This document shows, in pieces, positions 10,270 to 20,675 of a stretch of DNA of 64,000 nucleotides (positions are counted from its first letter, which is position 1; the number at the start of each line of letters is the position of its first letter). A model generated the notes under the pieces. That model saw nothing but the letters and a program-made list of their open reading frames with translations, was not told the origin of the DNA and ran no database searches. The position numbers and the translations under genes were made by a program. The stretch is from Deltaproteobacteria bacterium. Lineage in GTDB: Bacteria; Myxococcota; UBA727; VGSZ01. Where the stretch lies: NCBI GenBank assembly GCA_016177705.1, contig JACOUT010000004.1, positions 62,001-126,000 of the forward strand, given 5' to 3'.

Positions 10270-10766
10270 GTCGACCCTCCCCGGCGCTCGCGCAGGCGCG
10301 CGAAGAAGCCCGACAGCACGGCGCCGCACTCGGCCTCGAGCACGCCGCTCGTGATCTGCATGCGGTGATTGAGCCGGGCGTCGGCGCAGACCGCGCCGAG
10401 CGACTCGACCGCGCCCGCCTTGGGGTCCTTCGCGCCGTAGACCAGGCGATCGACGCGCGCGTTGACCAGCGCGCCCGCGCACATGAAGCAGGGCTCGAGC
10501 GTGACGTAGAGCGTGCAGCCCGACAGGCGCCAGCGGCCGAGGCGTGCGGCCGCTTGCGCGAGCGCGCGTAGCTCCGCGTGCGCGAGCGGATCGCGGTCGA
10601 CCTCGCGGCGGTTGTAGCCCTCACCCACCACCACGCCCTCGTGCACCACCACGGCGCCGACCGGCACCTCTCCGAGCGCGGCCGCCTGGTCGGCGAGCGC
10701 GAGGCAGCGGCGCAGCCGCTCCTCGTCGATGCCACGGGCGCCGTCCTGCTGGTGCATCGACGTCAT
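10266..10766 (-). CDS. tadA: tRNA-specific adenosine deaminase TadA
   Basis: The 166-residue protein is a zinc deaminase that converts the wobble adenosine of tRNA-Arg to inosine. The motifs are plain: HAE (zinc ligand and proton shuttle) in DPLAHAELRAL, and PCFMCAGA with the two zinc cysteines, followed by RVDRLVYGAKDPKAGAVES, typical of TadA. The length is normal. The ATG at 10766 overlaps the thiD stop; an ATG at 10757 is an alternative. Co-location with thiD has no known functional meaning. Confidence 0.93.
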   Translation of the reverse strand: MTSMHQQDGARGIDEERLRRCLALADQAAALGEVPVGAVVVHEGVVVGEGYNRREVDRDPLAHAELRALAQAAARLGRWRLSGCTLYVTLEPCFMCAGALVNARVDRLVYGAKDPKAGAVESLGAVCADARLNHRMQITSGVLEAECGAVLSGFFARLRERRGGST

Positions 10767-11584
10767 CCCGCGCGGTACCACAGGTGCATCTGGTGGATCG
10801 GGCCGTTGCCGCGGCCGAGCTCGGGCGCCTGGCGGATCGCCTCCTGCACATAGGTGTGCGCGTCTTGCACTGCCTGCACCAAGGTGCGCCCGCGGGCCAG
10901 CCGCGCCGCGACGGCCGAGGCGAGCGTGCAGCCGGTGCCGTGCGTGTTGCGTGTGCGCTGGCGCGTCGCCTTGTAGTGGAAGGTCTCGTGGCCGACGTGC
11001 AGCACGTCGACCGGGTCGCCGAACGCGTGGCCGCCCTTGACCAGCGCCGCGTGGGCGCCGGCGGCGCACAGCGCCATGGCCGCCTGCTCCTGCTCGGCGA
11101 GCGTCTTCACCGGGAAGCCGACCAGGCGCTCGGCCTCGGGCAGGTTGGGCGTGACCAGTGTGGCGCGCGGCACCAGCAGCGCCTTCAGCGCCAGCACCGC
11201 GTCGTCCTCGAGCAGCGCGCTGCCGCCTTTGGCCACCATCACCGGGTCGAGCACCACCGGCACCGCGGTCTTGGCCAGCTCGCGCGCCACGGCCTCGACG
11301 ATGGCGGCGTTGGCCAGCATGCCGATCTTGATGACCGCCACCGGCAGGTCGTCAAGCACGGCGTCGATCTGCTCCGCCACCAGCGCGGGCGGCAGCGCGA
11401 GCACGCTGCGCACGCCCTGGGTGTTCTGCGCGGTCACCGCGGTGATGGCGGAGCAGCCATGCACCTGCAGCGCGGCGAAGGTGCGCAGGTCTGCCTGGAT
11501 GCCGGCGCCGCCCGACGAGTCGGAGCCGGCGATGGTCAAGGCGCAGGCGAGCGTGCCCGCCGGTGAGGCTGCGGTCATGCGCAT
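10763..11584 (-). CDS. thiD: Hydroxymethylpyrimidine/phosphomethylpyrimidine kinase ThiD
   Basis: The 273-residue enzyme phosphorylates HMP and HMP-P in thiamine biosynthesis. Ribokinase-fold signatures are visible: TIAGSDSSGGAGIQADLRTF at the N-terminus, VVLDPVMVAKGG in the middle, and the anion-hole motif NTHGTGCTLASAVAA with the catalytic Asp region near the C-terminus. Length is normal. The start is at 11584, or 11578 if the second ATG is used. It is divergent from the histidine kinase gene, with only 12 bases between the annotated starts. Confidence 0.95.
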   Translation of the reverse strand: MRMTAASPAGTLACALTIAGSDSSGGAGIQADLRTFAALQVHGCSAITAVTAQNTQGVRSVLALPPALVAEQIDAVLDDLPVAVIKIGMLANAAIVEAVARELAKTAVPVVLDPVMVAKGGSALLEDDAVLALKALLVPRATLVTPNLPEAERLVGFPVKTLAEQEQAAMALCAAGAHAALVKGGHAFGDPVDVLHVGHETFHYKATRQRTRNTHGTGCTLASAVAARLARGRTLVQAVQDAHTYVQEAIRQAPELGRGNGPIHQMHLWYRAG

Positions 11585-11596
11585 GAGGTATCACCT

Positions 11597-13114
11597 GTGG
11601 TCGTGTCAGGCACCCCCCCGACGACCAACCCTGCGCTGCCGGCGCCGCCGCGTCGCGGCAGCTCGATCGCGGCGCGCCTGTTCTGGGCGGTCGGGCTGCC
11701 CGCGTCGCTGATCGTGGTAGCGCTCGGCGCGCTGGCGTGGCGCACCACCACCACGGCGGTGCAGGAGTCGCTGACGCGCGAGCTGCGCGCCACGGTGCAG
11801 GCGGCGGCGTCCTCCGTCAGCGTGCGCTCGGCCTCGACCCTGATCGAGGGCAGCGAGGACACCGCGGCCTATCGGCGCACCGTGGCGCGCCTGCGACAGA
11901 TCGCCTCCTTCACCGGCTCGAGCCGCGTCTTGTTGGTCGACGAGGGCGAGCGCGTGCTCGCCGACCACGAGGGCAAGCTCGCCATCGGCACGCCCGCGCC
12001 ACGCGTCGCGCTCGACCGCGTCGAGCTTGCCAGCGCGCGCACCGGCACGCCGGCGGTGAGCGCGCCGTTTGCCCTCGACGACGGCCGCCGCTTCCTCGCC
12101 GCCTACGCGCGCCTGCCGCTGCCGCAGGACGAGCTGGCCGCGCCGGACGGCGAGCGCGCCTTCCCCATCATCGTGCTGGTGCTCGAGGCGCCCGCGGTCG
12201 CGCTCGACGCCGCCGACGCCACCGCGCGCAAGGTCGCGGTGCTGGTGGCGCTCGCGGTGCTGCTGGTGGCTGCCTCGAGCTTGGTGGTGGCGCGCACCAT
12301 CACGCGCCCGCTCTTGCGTCTCGCTGCGGAAGCCGGCCGCCTCGGCAAGGGCGAGCTGGCCGACCCGCTGTCGGTGCCCGCGGGCGACGACGAGGTGGCG
12401 CGCCTCGGCGCCACGCTCGAACGCATGCGAAAGGCGTTGGTCGACCGCGACGCCGAGCGGCAGATGATGCTCGCCGGCATCGCCCACGAGGTGCGCAACC
12501 CGCTCGGCGGCATGGAGCTGTTCTCCGGACTGCTCGAGGAGGGGCTGGTGGAGTTGCCGGCCGAGGCGGTGAGCGGGCCGGTCAAGGACGAGCTGGTCAA
12601 CCAGGCGCAGCGGGTGCGCAAGGAGCTGCGCTACCTGACCGGTGTGGTCAACGACTTCCTCGCGTTTGCGCGCGACACGCCGCTGCAGAAGGAGCCGGTC
12701 GATGTGGCCGCGTTGCTCGACGACGTCGCCACGCTGTGCCGCCGCGAGGGCACGGCCCGGCTGCTCGTGCAGGTGGAGGGCGTGGGCGCGGTGGAGCTCG
12801 ACAGGAACCGCATCAAGCAGGCGCTGTTGAACCTGGTGGAGAACGCGCTGTCGGCCACGCCCGTCGACGGCACGGTGACGTTGCGCGCCGAACACGGCGA
12901 CGGACGGTTGGCGCTGGTCATCGACGACACCGGTAAGGGCATGGACGCGGCCACGCTCGAGCGCGTGTGGACGCCCTTCTTCACCACCAAGGAGAAGGGC
13001 TCGGGGCTCGGGCTGCCGCTGGTGCGCAAGCTGGCGCGCGACCACGGCGGCGACGCGCGCATCCGCTCGGCGCCGGGCGAGGGCACCACGGTGACGCTCG
13101 AGGTGCCGACGTGA
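11597..13114 (+). CDS. Membrane sensor histidine kinase (orphan)
   Basis: The 505-residue protein has a membrane helix around residues 27-50, an extracytoplasmic sensor segment to about 205, a second helix, a HAMP domain, and then the HisKA box HEVRNPLGGMELFSG with the phospho-accepting His. A HATPase_c domain follows, with NLVENALSATP (N box), DDTGKGMD (G1), and GSGLGLPLVRKLARDHGG (G2). No response regulator is adjacent; the nearest one is the NtrC-type regulator about 3.6 kb downstream. The annotated GTG start leaves little room for a promoter before thiD, so a slightly later start is possible. Confidence 0.92.
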   Translation: MVVSGTPPTTNPALPAPPRRGSSIAARLFWAVGLPASLIVVALGALAWRTTTTAVQESLTRELRATVQAAASSVSVRSASTLIEGSEDTAAYRRTVARLRQIASFTGSSRVLLVDEGERVLADHEGKLAIGTPAPRVALDRVELASARTGTPAVSAPFALDDGRRFLAAYARLPLPQDELAAPDGERAFPIIVLVLEAPAVALDAADATARKVAVLVALAVLLVAASSLVVARTITRPLLRLAAEAGRLGKGELADPLSVPAGDDEVARLGATLERMRKALVDRDAERQMMLAGIAHEVRNPLGGMELFSGLLEEGLVELPAEAVSGPVKDELVNQAQRVRKELRYLTGVVNDFLAFARDTPLQKEPVDVAALLDDVATLCRREGTARLLVQVEGVGAVELDRNRIKQALLNLVENALSATPVDGTVTLRAEHGDGRLALVIDDTGKGMDAATLERVWTPFFTTKEKGSGLGLPLVRKLARDHGGDARIRSAPGEGTTVTLEVPT

Positions 13115-13119
13115 GGTAT

Positions 13120-13152
13120 TGAGAAATCTTAAGTTGCGGTTTAGAATTCTCA
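13120..13152. promoter_or_regulatory. Inverted repeat at the start of the DUF4143 ATPase gene
   Basis: An AT-rich stretch unlike its surroundings contains the arms TGAGAAATCT (13120-13129) and AGAATTCTCA (13143-13152), which pair in 9 of 10 positions. The second arm ends one base before the ATG at 13154. It could be an operator for the ATPase gene or a stem occluding its translation start. The local AT content also suggests that the gene brought its own control region. Confidence 0.4.
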
Positions 13153-13153
13153 G

Positions 13154-14311
13154 ATGCAGTACGCGCAGCGCGCCATCGGACCGGAGCTCGAGCGCGCGGC
13201 GAGACAGTTCGCGGCCCTGGTGCTCACCGGACCGCGACGCGCCGGCAAGACCACGCTGCTGCGCAAGCTGTTCCCGGCGGCGTCCTACACGCTGCTGGAG
13301 GATCCCGAGGTGATCGCGCGGCTGCGCGCCGATCCGCGCGGCTTCCTGGACGGCTTGCGCTTGCCGGCCATCCTCGACGAGATGCAGCACGTGCCCGAGC
13401 TGTTCGCCTGGGTGCGCGCGGCCATTGACGCGGCGCCGTCCCGCAAGGGCCGCTTCCTCCTGACGGGCTCGCAGGAGGCGCCGCTGATGCGCGGTGTCAC
13501 CGAGTCGCTCGCCGGTCGCGCCGCGCTGTTCCAGTTGTTGCCCCTGTCGGTGCTCGAGTCCGCCAAGGTGTCGCTGTTGCGCGGTGGCTTCCCCGAGGTG
13601 ATGGCGCGCCCGTCGGCGGCGTCCACCTGGTTTCGCTCCTACGTGCAGAGCTACCTTGAGCGCGACGTACGTGCCGTCACCGACGTGCGCGACCTGACGA
13701 CGTTTCGCCGTTTCCTCGCGCTGGTAGCGAGCCGCGTCGGCCAGGTGCTCAACAAGACGGACCTCGCGGCGCCGCTTGGCGTCTCGGTGCCGACCATGAC
13801 GCAGTGGCTGTCGATCCTCGAGGTCACCGGCACGATCCTGCTGGTACCGCCCTACTTCGAGTCGTTCGGCAAGCGCCTGGTCAAGTCGCCCAAGCTCTAC
13901 CTGGTGGACTCGGGGCTCGCCTGCCACCTGCTCGGCATCGAGAGCGCGGCGGAGCTCGAGCGCTCGCCGTTTCTGGGCGCGCTGTTCGAAGGCTTCGTGG
14001 CGTCGGAGCTGGTCAAGCGCCGCATCAACGCCGGCAAGCGCGCCGAGCTGTATTGGTTTCGCGACCAGCAGGGCCTCGAGGTCGACTTCGTCGTGCCGAA
14101 GGGCAACAAGCGCCTGCTGTTGGTCGAGGCGAAGGCCTCGCGCACCGTCATGCCCTCTGACGCCGTTTCGCTCGATCGCCTCGCCGCGGCCGCCAAGGGC
14201 TACGACATCGAGCGCGTGGTGGTGCATCGGCCGGGGACCACGGCGGCGGGAACGGCCCTACGCCCGGGGACGCGCGCGCTCACGCTCCCCGACCTGCTCC
14301 AAGCGTTGTGA
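13154..14311 (+). CDS. AAA+ ATPase with DUF4143 domain
   Basis: The 385-residue protein has Walker A in TGPRRAGKTTLLRKLF (around residue 27), Walker B-like PAILDEMQHV, the sensor LTGSQEAPLM, and a C-terminal DUF4143 region. The latter ends with a PD-(D/E)XK-like core: LEVDFVVPKGNKRLLLVEAKAS. Such proteins are common on mobile or accessory DNA, and their targets are largely unknown. The gene has almost no 5' untranslated leader room: an AT-rich inverted repeat runs directly into its ATG. The start is supported by this position and by the conserved N-terminus. It is probably monocistronic. Confidence 0.9.
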   Translation: MQYAQRAIGPELERAARQFAALVLTGPRRAGKTTLLRKLFPAASYTLLEDPEVIARLRADPRGFLDGLRLPAILDEMQHVPELFAWVRAAIDAAPSRKGRFLLTGSQEAPLMRGVTESLAGRAALFQLLPLSVLESAKVSLLRGGFPEVMARPSAASTWFRSYVQSYLERDVRAVTDVRDLTTFRRFLALVASRVGQVLNKTDLAAPLGVSVPTMTQWLSILEVTGTILLVPPYFESFGKRLVKSPKLYLVDSGLACHLLGIESAAELERSPFLGALFEGFVASELVKRRINAGKRAELYWFRDQQGLEVDFVVPKGNKRLLLVEAKASRTVMPSDAVSLDRLAAAAKGYDIERVVVHRPGTTAAGTALRPGTRALTLPDLLQAL

Positions 14312-14318
14312 GGCGGGT

Positions 14319-15206
14319 GTGACCAGCATCATGGCCATGAATCGGCGCCCTCAGCGGAACGTCCGAGCGTCCATGCGCCTCCACCTCGTCGCCTTCGCCC
14401 TCGCGTCCGGGTTCTTGGCCCTGATCGCCCTCCCGGCGCACGCCGGCGGCGGCATGTTGCGCCTCGACAAGCTGCTCGATCAGGCCGAGCGCATGGTCAC
14501 CGACACCGCCCTACCGATCGCCAAGGAGAACCAGCTCGGCAAGAAGCTCGCGAAGGAGACCGAGAAGGAGAACAAGCTGCACTCGTCCAAGGAGGTGCAG
14601 CAGTACGTCGCCCGCGTGGGCAAGAAGGTGGCGCGCGAGGCCAAGGACACGCCCAAGGGCATCAAGTACACCTTCAAGGTCATCGACGACGACGAGACGG
14701 TCAACGCCTTCGCGCTCCCCGGCGGCCACATCTACGTCTACTCGGGGCTGCTCAAGCTCGCCTCCGACGAGGCCGAGCTGGCGAGCGTGCTCGGCCACGA
14801 GGTGGCGCACGTCAGCCAGCGGCACATCGCCGAGCGCTTGGTCGCCGGCGTCGGCCTCGAGAAGCTGATCGGCATCGCCGCCGGCAAGCACCAGGAGGAT
14901 CTGGCGGGGCTCGCGGGGCAGCTCGCCGGCCAGGGCGCGATGCTGTCGTTTGGTCGCGAGCAGGAGAGCGACGCGGACGAGCACGGCCTGCCCTACGCGG
15001 TGGCCGCCGGCTACGACCCCGAGGGCTTCGTGCGTCTGTTCGGCAAGCTCAAGAAGGGCGAGGGGCCGGGCTTCCTGGTCTTTCTGGCGAGCCACCCGCT
15101 GCCGAGCGAGCGCATCGAGGACGCGCAGGCGCAGATCGCAAAGATGAAGGATAAGAAGGGCAAGACCAACGAGGCGGCCTACCGAAAGATGCTCGAGCAG
15201 CTCTGA
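14319..15206 (+). CDS. M48-family zinc metallopeptidase, exported
   Basis: The 295-residue protein carries a signal peptide (hydrophobic LVAFALASGFLALIALPAHAGG) and an M48 peptidase domain. It has the zinc motif HEVAH preceded by ELASVLG, and the third ligand in the downstream ESDADEHGL. The segment NAFALPGGHIYVYSGLL is typical of BepA/LoiP-like periplasmic M48 enzymes involved in outer-membrane protein quality control. The start may be GTG 14319, ATG 14331/14337, or ATG 14373, the last giving the most compact signal peptide. It is followed convergently by an unrelated secreted-protein gene. Confidence 0.9.
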   Translation: MTSIMAMNRRPQRNVRASMRLHLVAFALASGFLALIALPAHAGGGMLRLDKLLDQAERMVTDTALPIAKENQLGKKLAKETEKENKLHSSKEVQQYVARVGKKVAREAKDTPKGIKYTFKVIDDDETVNAFALPGGHIYVYSGLLKLASDEAELASVLGHEVAHVSQRHIAERLVAGVGLEKLIGIAAGKHQEDLAGLAGQLAGQGAMLSFGREQESDADEHGLPYAVAAGYDPEGFVRLFGKLKKGEGPGFLVFLASHPLPSERIEDAQAQIAKMKDKKGKTNEAAYRKMLEQL

Positions 15207-15229
15207 GTGGCCACGGCCGACCGTCTCCG

Positions 15230-16075
15230 TCAGTCGCAGCGGCCCGCCGTCAGCTTCTGGTAGTCCGTGCCGATCGTCTTGTAGTAGCCCGGCCCCGCCG
15301 GGCCGTTCTCGATCCAGTTGGCGTTGCCGACCAGGAAGTTCGCGCAGCTATCGTCGTGCACGTACTCGGTGCCGAGGATGTGGTTGGCGTCGCTCGCTGC
15401 CTGCTTCGACTCACGCGCGGCATCGCTGCCGGACGACGCCATCACCTGCGCAGCGCAGCCGACGGACATCGCGACCGAAGTGATCTCGCGCCAACGAGCG
15501 TCCCATTCGGCGCGCGGCGCGAGCGCGAAGTACATGTTCTCGATGTAGCCCTGCCCGTCGAGGTAGGGGCCGGCGGCGGCGCTCCACAGGCGGTAGAAGA
15601 CCACGCCGCGGACCGCCCGGGACTCGAAAAAGCGGTAGCGGTAAGCCCCGAGTGTCACCGGCTCCGCCGTGTAACGGACGCCGCTCTGGTCGCCGAGGCT
15701 CGCGGCGAGCACGTTGGCCAAGTACTGCATCGACACGGCCGGCGGGCCGTACAGGTCGCCTTGGGGTGTCGCGTACAGGCCCTGCATCGCGGGGTTCACG
15801 CCCACGATGCCCCACACCGCGAGCTGGTTGCCCCGTCGCACCGCGGCGGTCCAATAGGGCGGAGCGGGCGTCTCCGCCCAGCTCCAGCCGGCGTCCTTGG
15901 GAACGAGCGCCGAGCAGCGGCACGCCGCGCGGGCGCCGTTCCCGGCGCAGCCGAACGGGAAGCCGAGGGCAGTGAGCGCGAGCGGGGGCGCGGCGGGCGT
16001 GCGCGCGGCCTCGGGGGCGGCGCGCGCCTCCCACGCCAGCAGGGCGACGGTGACGACGATGGCAGCGTGCCGCAT
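15230..16075 (-). CDS. Secreted protein of unknown function
   Basis: The 281-residue protein has a cleavable signal peptide (AAIVVTVALLAWEARA) and a mature part rich in aromatic residues, with six cysteines (for example FGCAGNGARAACRCSA near the N-terminus, VGCAAQ, DDSCANF and a terminal GRCD), suggesting disulfides. I do not recognise a family. It stands alone, convergent with the M48 peptidase gene and divergent from the thioesterase gene. Confidence 0.75.
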   Translation of the reverse strand: MRHAAIVVTVALLAWEARAAPEAARTPAAPPLALTALGFPFGCAGNGARAACRCSALVPKDAGWSWAETPAPPYWTAAVRRGNQLAVWGIVGVNPAMQGLYATPQGDLYGPPAVSMQYLANVLAASLGDQSGVRYTAEPVTLGAYRYRFFESRAVRGVVFYRLWSAAAGPYLDGQGYIENMYFALAPRAEWDARWREITSVAMSVGCAAQVMASSGSDAARESKQAASDANHILGTEYVHDDSCANFLVGNANWIENGPAGPGYYKTIGTDYQKLTAGRCD

Positions 16076-16185
16076 GGCCGGATCCTCCCCAGCGACATCG
16101 GCAGGAGGGTAGCCGGACTTGAGCCGCGGGGACGTTCGGTCAGGTCCGCGCCCCCCGCCTCCGTTGGGCGCGCTAGCGTGTCGCG

Positions 16186-16683
16186 ATGGATCCGGACCTC
16201 ACCCAAGCCCCGCTCCACAGCGTGCGCCGCTCGCAGGTCGAGATGACCGAGCACGTCTTGCCGGAGTTCACCAACTCGCTCGGCAACATCTTTGGTGGAC
16301 AGATCATGAGCTGGATCGACATCTGCGCCGCCATCGCCGCGCAACGCCACTGTCGCTCGGTGGTGGTGACGAGGTCGATCGACGCGGTCGAGTTCATCAA
16401 CCCCATCAAGAACGGTCACATCGTCATCCTGCGCGGGCAGGTGAACGCCACCTTCACCACCTCGATGGAGTGCGGCGTCTCGGTGTGGAGCGAGTCGCCG
16501 CTCACCGGTGAGCTGCACAAGGCGGTCAAGGCCTACGCCACCTTCGTCGCGCTCGACGAGTATGGGCGACCGAAGAAGGTGCCGGCGCTGCTGCTCACCA
16601 GCGACGAGGATAGACGGCGCGCGCAGGGGGCGAAGGCGCGACGCGACGCGCGGCTGGCGGCACGCGCGGCGACGTCCGGGTAG
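16186..16683 (+). CDS. Hotdog-fold acyl-CoA thioesterase (YciA-like)
   Basis: The 165-residue protein matches the acyl-CoA thioesterase family. The signature [22 protein letters not shown] carries the catalytic Asp of the hotdog helix, and it is followed by [20 protein letters not shown] short basic tail (residues 140-165) is extra. The enzymes hydrolyse acyl-CoA to free acid and CoA in the cytoplasm. The ATG at 16186 sits at the expected distance from the core. The promoter is probably in the 110 bases shared with the divergent secreted-protein gene. Confidence 0.9.
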   Translation: MDPDLTQAPLHSVRRSQVEMTEHVLPEFTNSLGNIFGGQIMSWIDICAAIAAQRHCRSVVVTRSIDAVEFINPIKNGHIVILRGQVNATFTTSMECGVSVWSESPLTGELHKAVKAYATFVALDEYGRPKKVPALLLTSDEDRRRAQGAKARRDARLAARAATSG

Positions 16684-16724
16684 CAGCGCGTCGCGCACCC
16701 GCTCGCCCCATGCTATGCGCAGGC

Positions 16725-18149
<1,425 letters not shown>

Positions 18150-18162
18150 CTCCGAGCGCGAC

Positions 18163-19317
18163 TCAGAACTTGCCGGCCAGCGCCACGCCCATGGGCGGCG
18201 CGCCGCCGTCGAGCGCCGGCAGCAGCAGCGGGGACACGGCTACCAGCTCGGGCAAGGAGTCGACGAGCGGCGGCACCAGGCGCGCGGTGGCGCCGCCCGC
18301 GACCATGCCGCCCGCACAGCCGAGCGCCATGGCGCCGTAGCCGAGGAACGGGTTGGGCGCGCGCAGGCCGAAGGCGAGCGCGGCGCCGCCCGCCAGGCCG
18401 ACCGCGCCGCCGACGTCGATCGCCCAGGTCTCCTGGCGCGAGAGCGGCAGCACAGTGCTTGCGAGCGCCGCGCCCGCGAGGAAGCCGCCGTTGCCCGCCA
18501 GCCCGATGGTCGGCGCCACCGCCGTGGCGCTGTTCTTGAAACCGTCGAACATGTCGACGACGAGCACCGACAACACGCTCGCCCACAGCGCGCCAGAGAT
18601 GGCCGCAGCACCCGCGCCCTCCGGCAGATCGAGCAAGCCGGCGGCGGCGACGCCGAGGCCGGCTGCGGCACCCTGCGCCAGCGCCATCGCGGCAAAGACG
18701 CCCGCGCCGTTGCCGACGGACAGGCTGCCCGTGCTCGCGATGGTCACCCCCACGGTCACGGCGTCGAACATGCCGAGCAGCAGGAAGGCGCGCGCGATGT
18801 TGGCGTCGCCCGCCGTGATCTGCGGCAACGCGAGCACCAGCGAGGCGGCGAGCGTCAGGCCGGTGAGCCCGCCCGCGACCGGCGCCAGCAGCAGACCGCC
18901 AGCCACGAGGGGCGTCGCGCCGCCGAAGCCGCTGCTCGCCACGGCCAACGTCACCGCCGTCAGCTCCGCCGCCACCGAGCCCGACAGCGCGCTCCACACG
19001 ATCAGCTCGGCCTTGCCCGAGGTGACGAGCCCCGCGACGTCGATGGGCAGCGCCGCGTCCGGCACGCTCAGGTGTTCGGGCGGCGGCGGCAGGCGCAGCG
19101 ACCCGACCACGTCGGCGAGCTCGCGCGCCAGCGCGGCCTGCGCCTCGTCGTCGACGGTGGGCGCGGCATGCTCCGCGTAGCAGGCGTGTGCGCCGTCCTT
19201 GTCGCCGGCCTCGAGCAGCGCCAGGCACGCGGCGAAGTCGGGGGCGATCGGCCGCGGCGGCTGCTCGGCCGGCTCCGGTGCTTGCGCGAGCGCGAGCGCG
19301 GCGAGCAGCGCGAGCAT
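18163..19317 (-). CDS. Polytopic membrane protein, tandem paralogue 2
   Basis: The 384-residue protein has a signal-like N-terminus (MLALLAALALAQAPEPAEQ), a periplasmic stretch with DFAACLALLEAGDKDGAHACYAEHA, and then about ten Gly/Ala-rich hydrophobic segments. The family is not recognised. Its start overlaps the stop of the upstream gene (ATGA), whose product has the same plan: signal peptide, Cys-containing helical pair, then Gly/Ala-rich membrane part. The two are likely divergent duplicates forming one complex. Confidence 0.65.
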   Translation of the reverse strand: MLALLAALALAQAPEPAEQPPRPIAPDFAACLALLEAGDKDGAHACYAEHAAPTVDDEAQAALARELADVVGSLRLPPPPEHLSVPDAALPIDVAGLVTSGKAELIVWSALSGSVAAELTAVTLAVASSGFGGATPLVAGGLLLAPVAGGLTGLTLAASLVLALPQITAGDANIARAFLLLGMFDAVTVGVTIASTGSLSVGNGAGVFAAMALAQGAAAGLGVAAAGLLDLPEGAGAAAISGALWASVLSVLVVDMFDGFKNSATAVAPTIGLAGNGGFLAGAALASTVLPLSRQETWAIDVGGAVGLAGGAALAFGLRAPNPFLGYGAMALGCAGGMVAGGATARLVPPLVDSLPELVAVSPLLLPALDGGAPPMGVALAGKF

Positions 19318-20645
19318 CACTCCTCCCCCTCGTCGTCGGCGCCGCGGAGGAGCGCGCGCGCCTCCTGGCGCACGGCAGCGCTCACGTACCACGCGGCGAC
19401 GCTGCCGATGGCCAAGCCTGCGGTGGTGCCGACCGTGAGCGCGGCCGCGACGGCGGCGCTGTTCGGTAACAGCGCGGCGTTGGTCACCGTGATGAACGCC
19501 GTCGTCACCAACAGCCCTGCGGCACCGCCAGCGTCAATCAGAAAGCTCGGCCACCGCTCGATCTCGAGCGCCGAGTGGGCGGCCAGCGCGCCGAGGTAGG
19601 GCACGCCGATGCCGCCGGCGATGACGGCGAGCACCACCGGCACGTTGCCGCTCATCCACGACCCCGCCGTTCCGGTCAGCACGATGGTCGTGAGCACGCC
19701 GCCCCACAGTGCCGCCGAGTGGGCCACCGCCACGTCACCGTCCTCGACGTCGACCAAGGGGGACAGCGCCGCGCCGGCGCCGAGCCCGAGCGCGCCGCCG
19801 CCGAGGATGGTGAGGAAGCGCAGCGGAACGGCGCCCGCGTCGGCCGACTGATCGAACACCGCCCACTGCAACAAGAAGCCCTGTGTGGCGCCCATCCACA
19901 TGCTCGAGGTCGCGAGGCGCAGATCGCCGACGCTCGGGCGTAGCCCGCGCTCCGCCACGTAGCCACCGAGCGCGCCCACCACGCCGCCCGCGGCGGGCGC
20001 GGCGATCAGCCAGCCGATGGTGTCCTGCTCCGAGGCACGCGTGGCGGAGGCGATGGCCGCGCTTACCAGGAAGCCGGCGCCGGCGCCGCCGGCCGCGCCG
20101 TGCACCATCGCCTCCCCAGAGGACTCGTCGACCAACTCGCTCACCTTGAGCTGCTCGCGCGGCGTCGACGGCGTCAACGGCGTCGTCGGCGCGGCAGCGG
20201 CGGCGGCCGACGCCTCGGCAGCGCGCGCGGCGTCGTCGAGGTGTCGGCGCCACGCTGCCACCACCTCGCGCAGCGCGGCCGCGCGACGCGCCAGCGGCTC
20301 GGGCGCGTCGGGCGCCGCCACCACGACCTGCAGGCAGCGCTCGGCGTCGTCCCAGCGCTCGTCGAGCACCAGCGCTCGGCAGTCGACGAGCGGATCCGCG
20401 GCCCGCGCGCTCGCCGCGTAGGGCGGCTGGGCCTCGGGCGGCAGAGCGTCGGGCGGAGGAGCATCGGGCGGCGGCGCCTCGGCCGGCGGCGACACTGCCG
20501 GCGGAGGATCGGCCGGCGCCTCGGCGGGCGGCGGCCCATCTGCCGGCGGTGGAGGGACGTCGCTCGGGTCTTCGCCGGCGCGCGCGCCGACGGCGCCGAG
20601 CAGCACGAGCTCCAGCAACACCACCACGGCCGGCGCGCGGCTCAC
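19317..20645 (-). CDS. Polytopic membrane protein, tandem paralogue 1, with Pro-rich linker
   Basis: The 442-residue protein has a signal peptide, a long Pro/Ala/Asp-rich linker (residues 25-75), and a helical pair including DCRALVLDERWDDAERCLQVV. This resembles the Cys-x-Leu...Cys pair of the downstream paralogue. About ten Gly/Ala-rich membrane segments follow. No known family is evident. The Pro-rich part would reach across the periplasm. It is coupled by an ATGA overlap to the second paralogue. Confidence 0.65.
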   Translation of the reverse strand: MSRAPAVVVLLELVLLGAVGARAGEDPSDVPPPPADGPPPAEAPADPPPAVSPPAEAPPPDAPPPDALPPEAQPPYAASARAADPLVDCRALVLDERWDDAERCLQVVVAAPDAPEPLARRAAALREVVAAWRRHLDDAARAAEASAAAAAAPTTPLTPSTPREQLKVSELVDESSGEAMVHGAAGGAGAGFLVSAAIASATRASEQDTIGWLIAAPAAGGVVGALGGYVAERGLRPSVGDLRLATSSMWMGATQGFLLQWAVFDQSADAGAVPLRFLTILGGGALGLGAGAALSPLVDVEDGDVAVAHSAALWGGVLTTIVLTGTAGSWMSGNVPVVLAVIAGGIGVPYLGALAAHSALEIERWPSFLIDAGGAAGLLVTTAFITVTNAALLPNSAAVAAALTVGTTAGLAIGSVAAWYVSAAVRQEARALLRGADDEGEE

Positions 20646-20675
20646 GTCGTCGACCTCACGCCGGCCCCGCGCCGG

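Noticed and set aside
11585..11596. Promoter for thiD and the histidine kinase in the 12-base gap
   Set aside because: The gap is too short for divergent promoters. More likely, one of the annotated starts is too far upstream, so no promoter was assigned.
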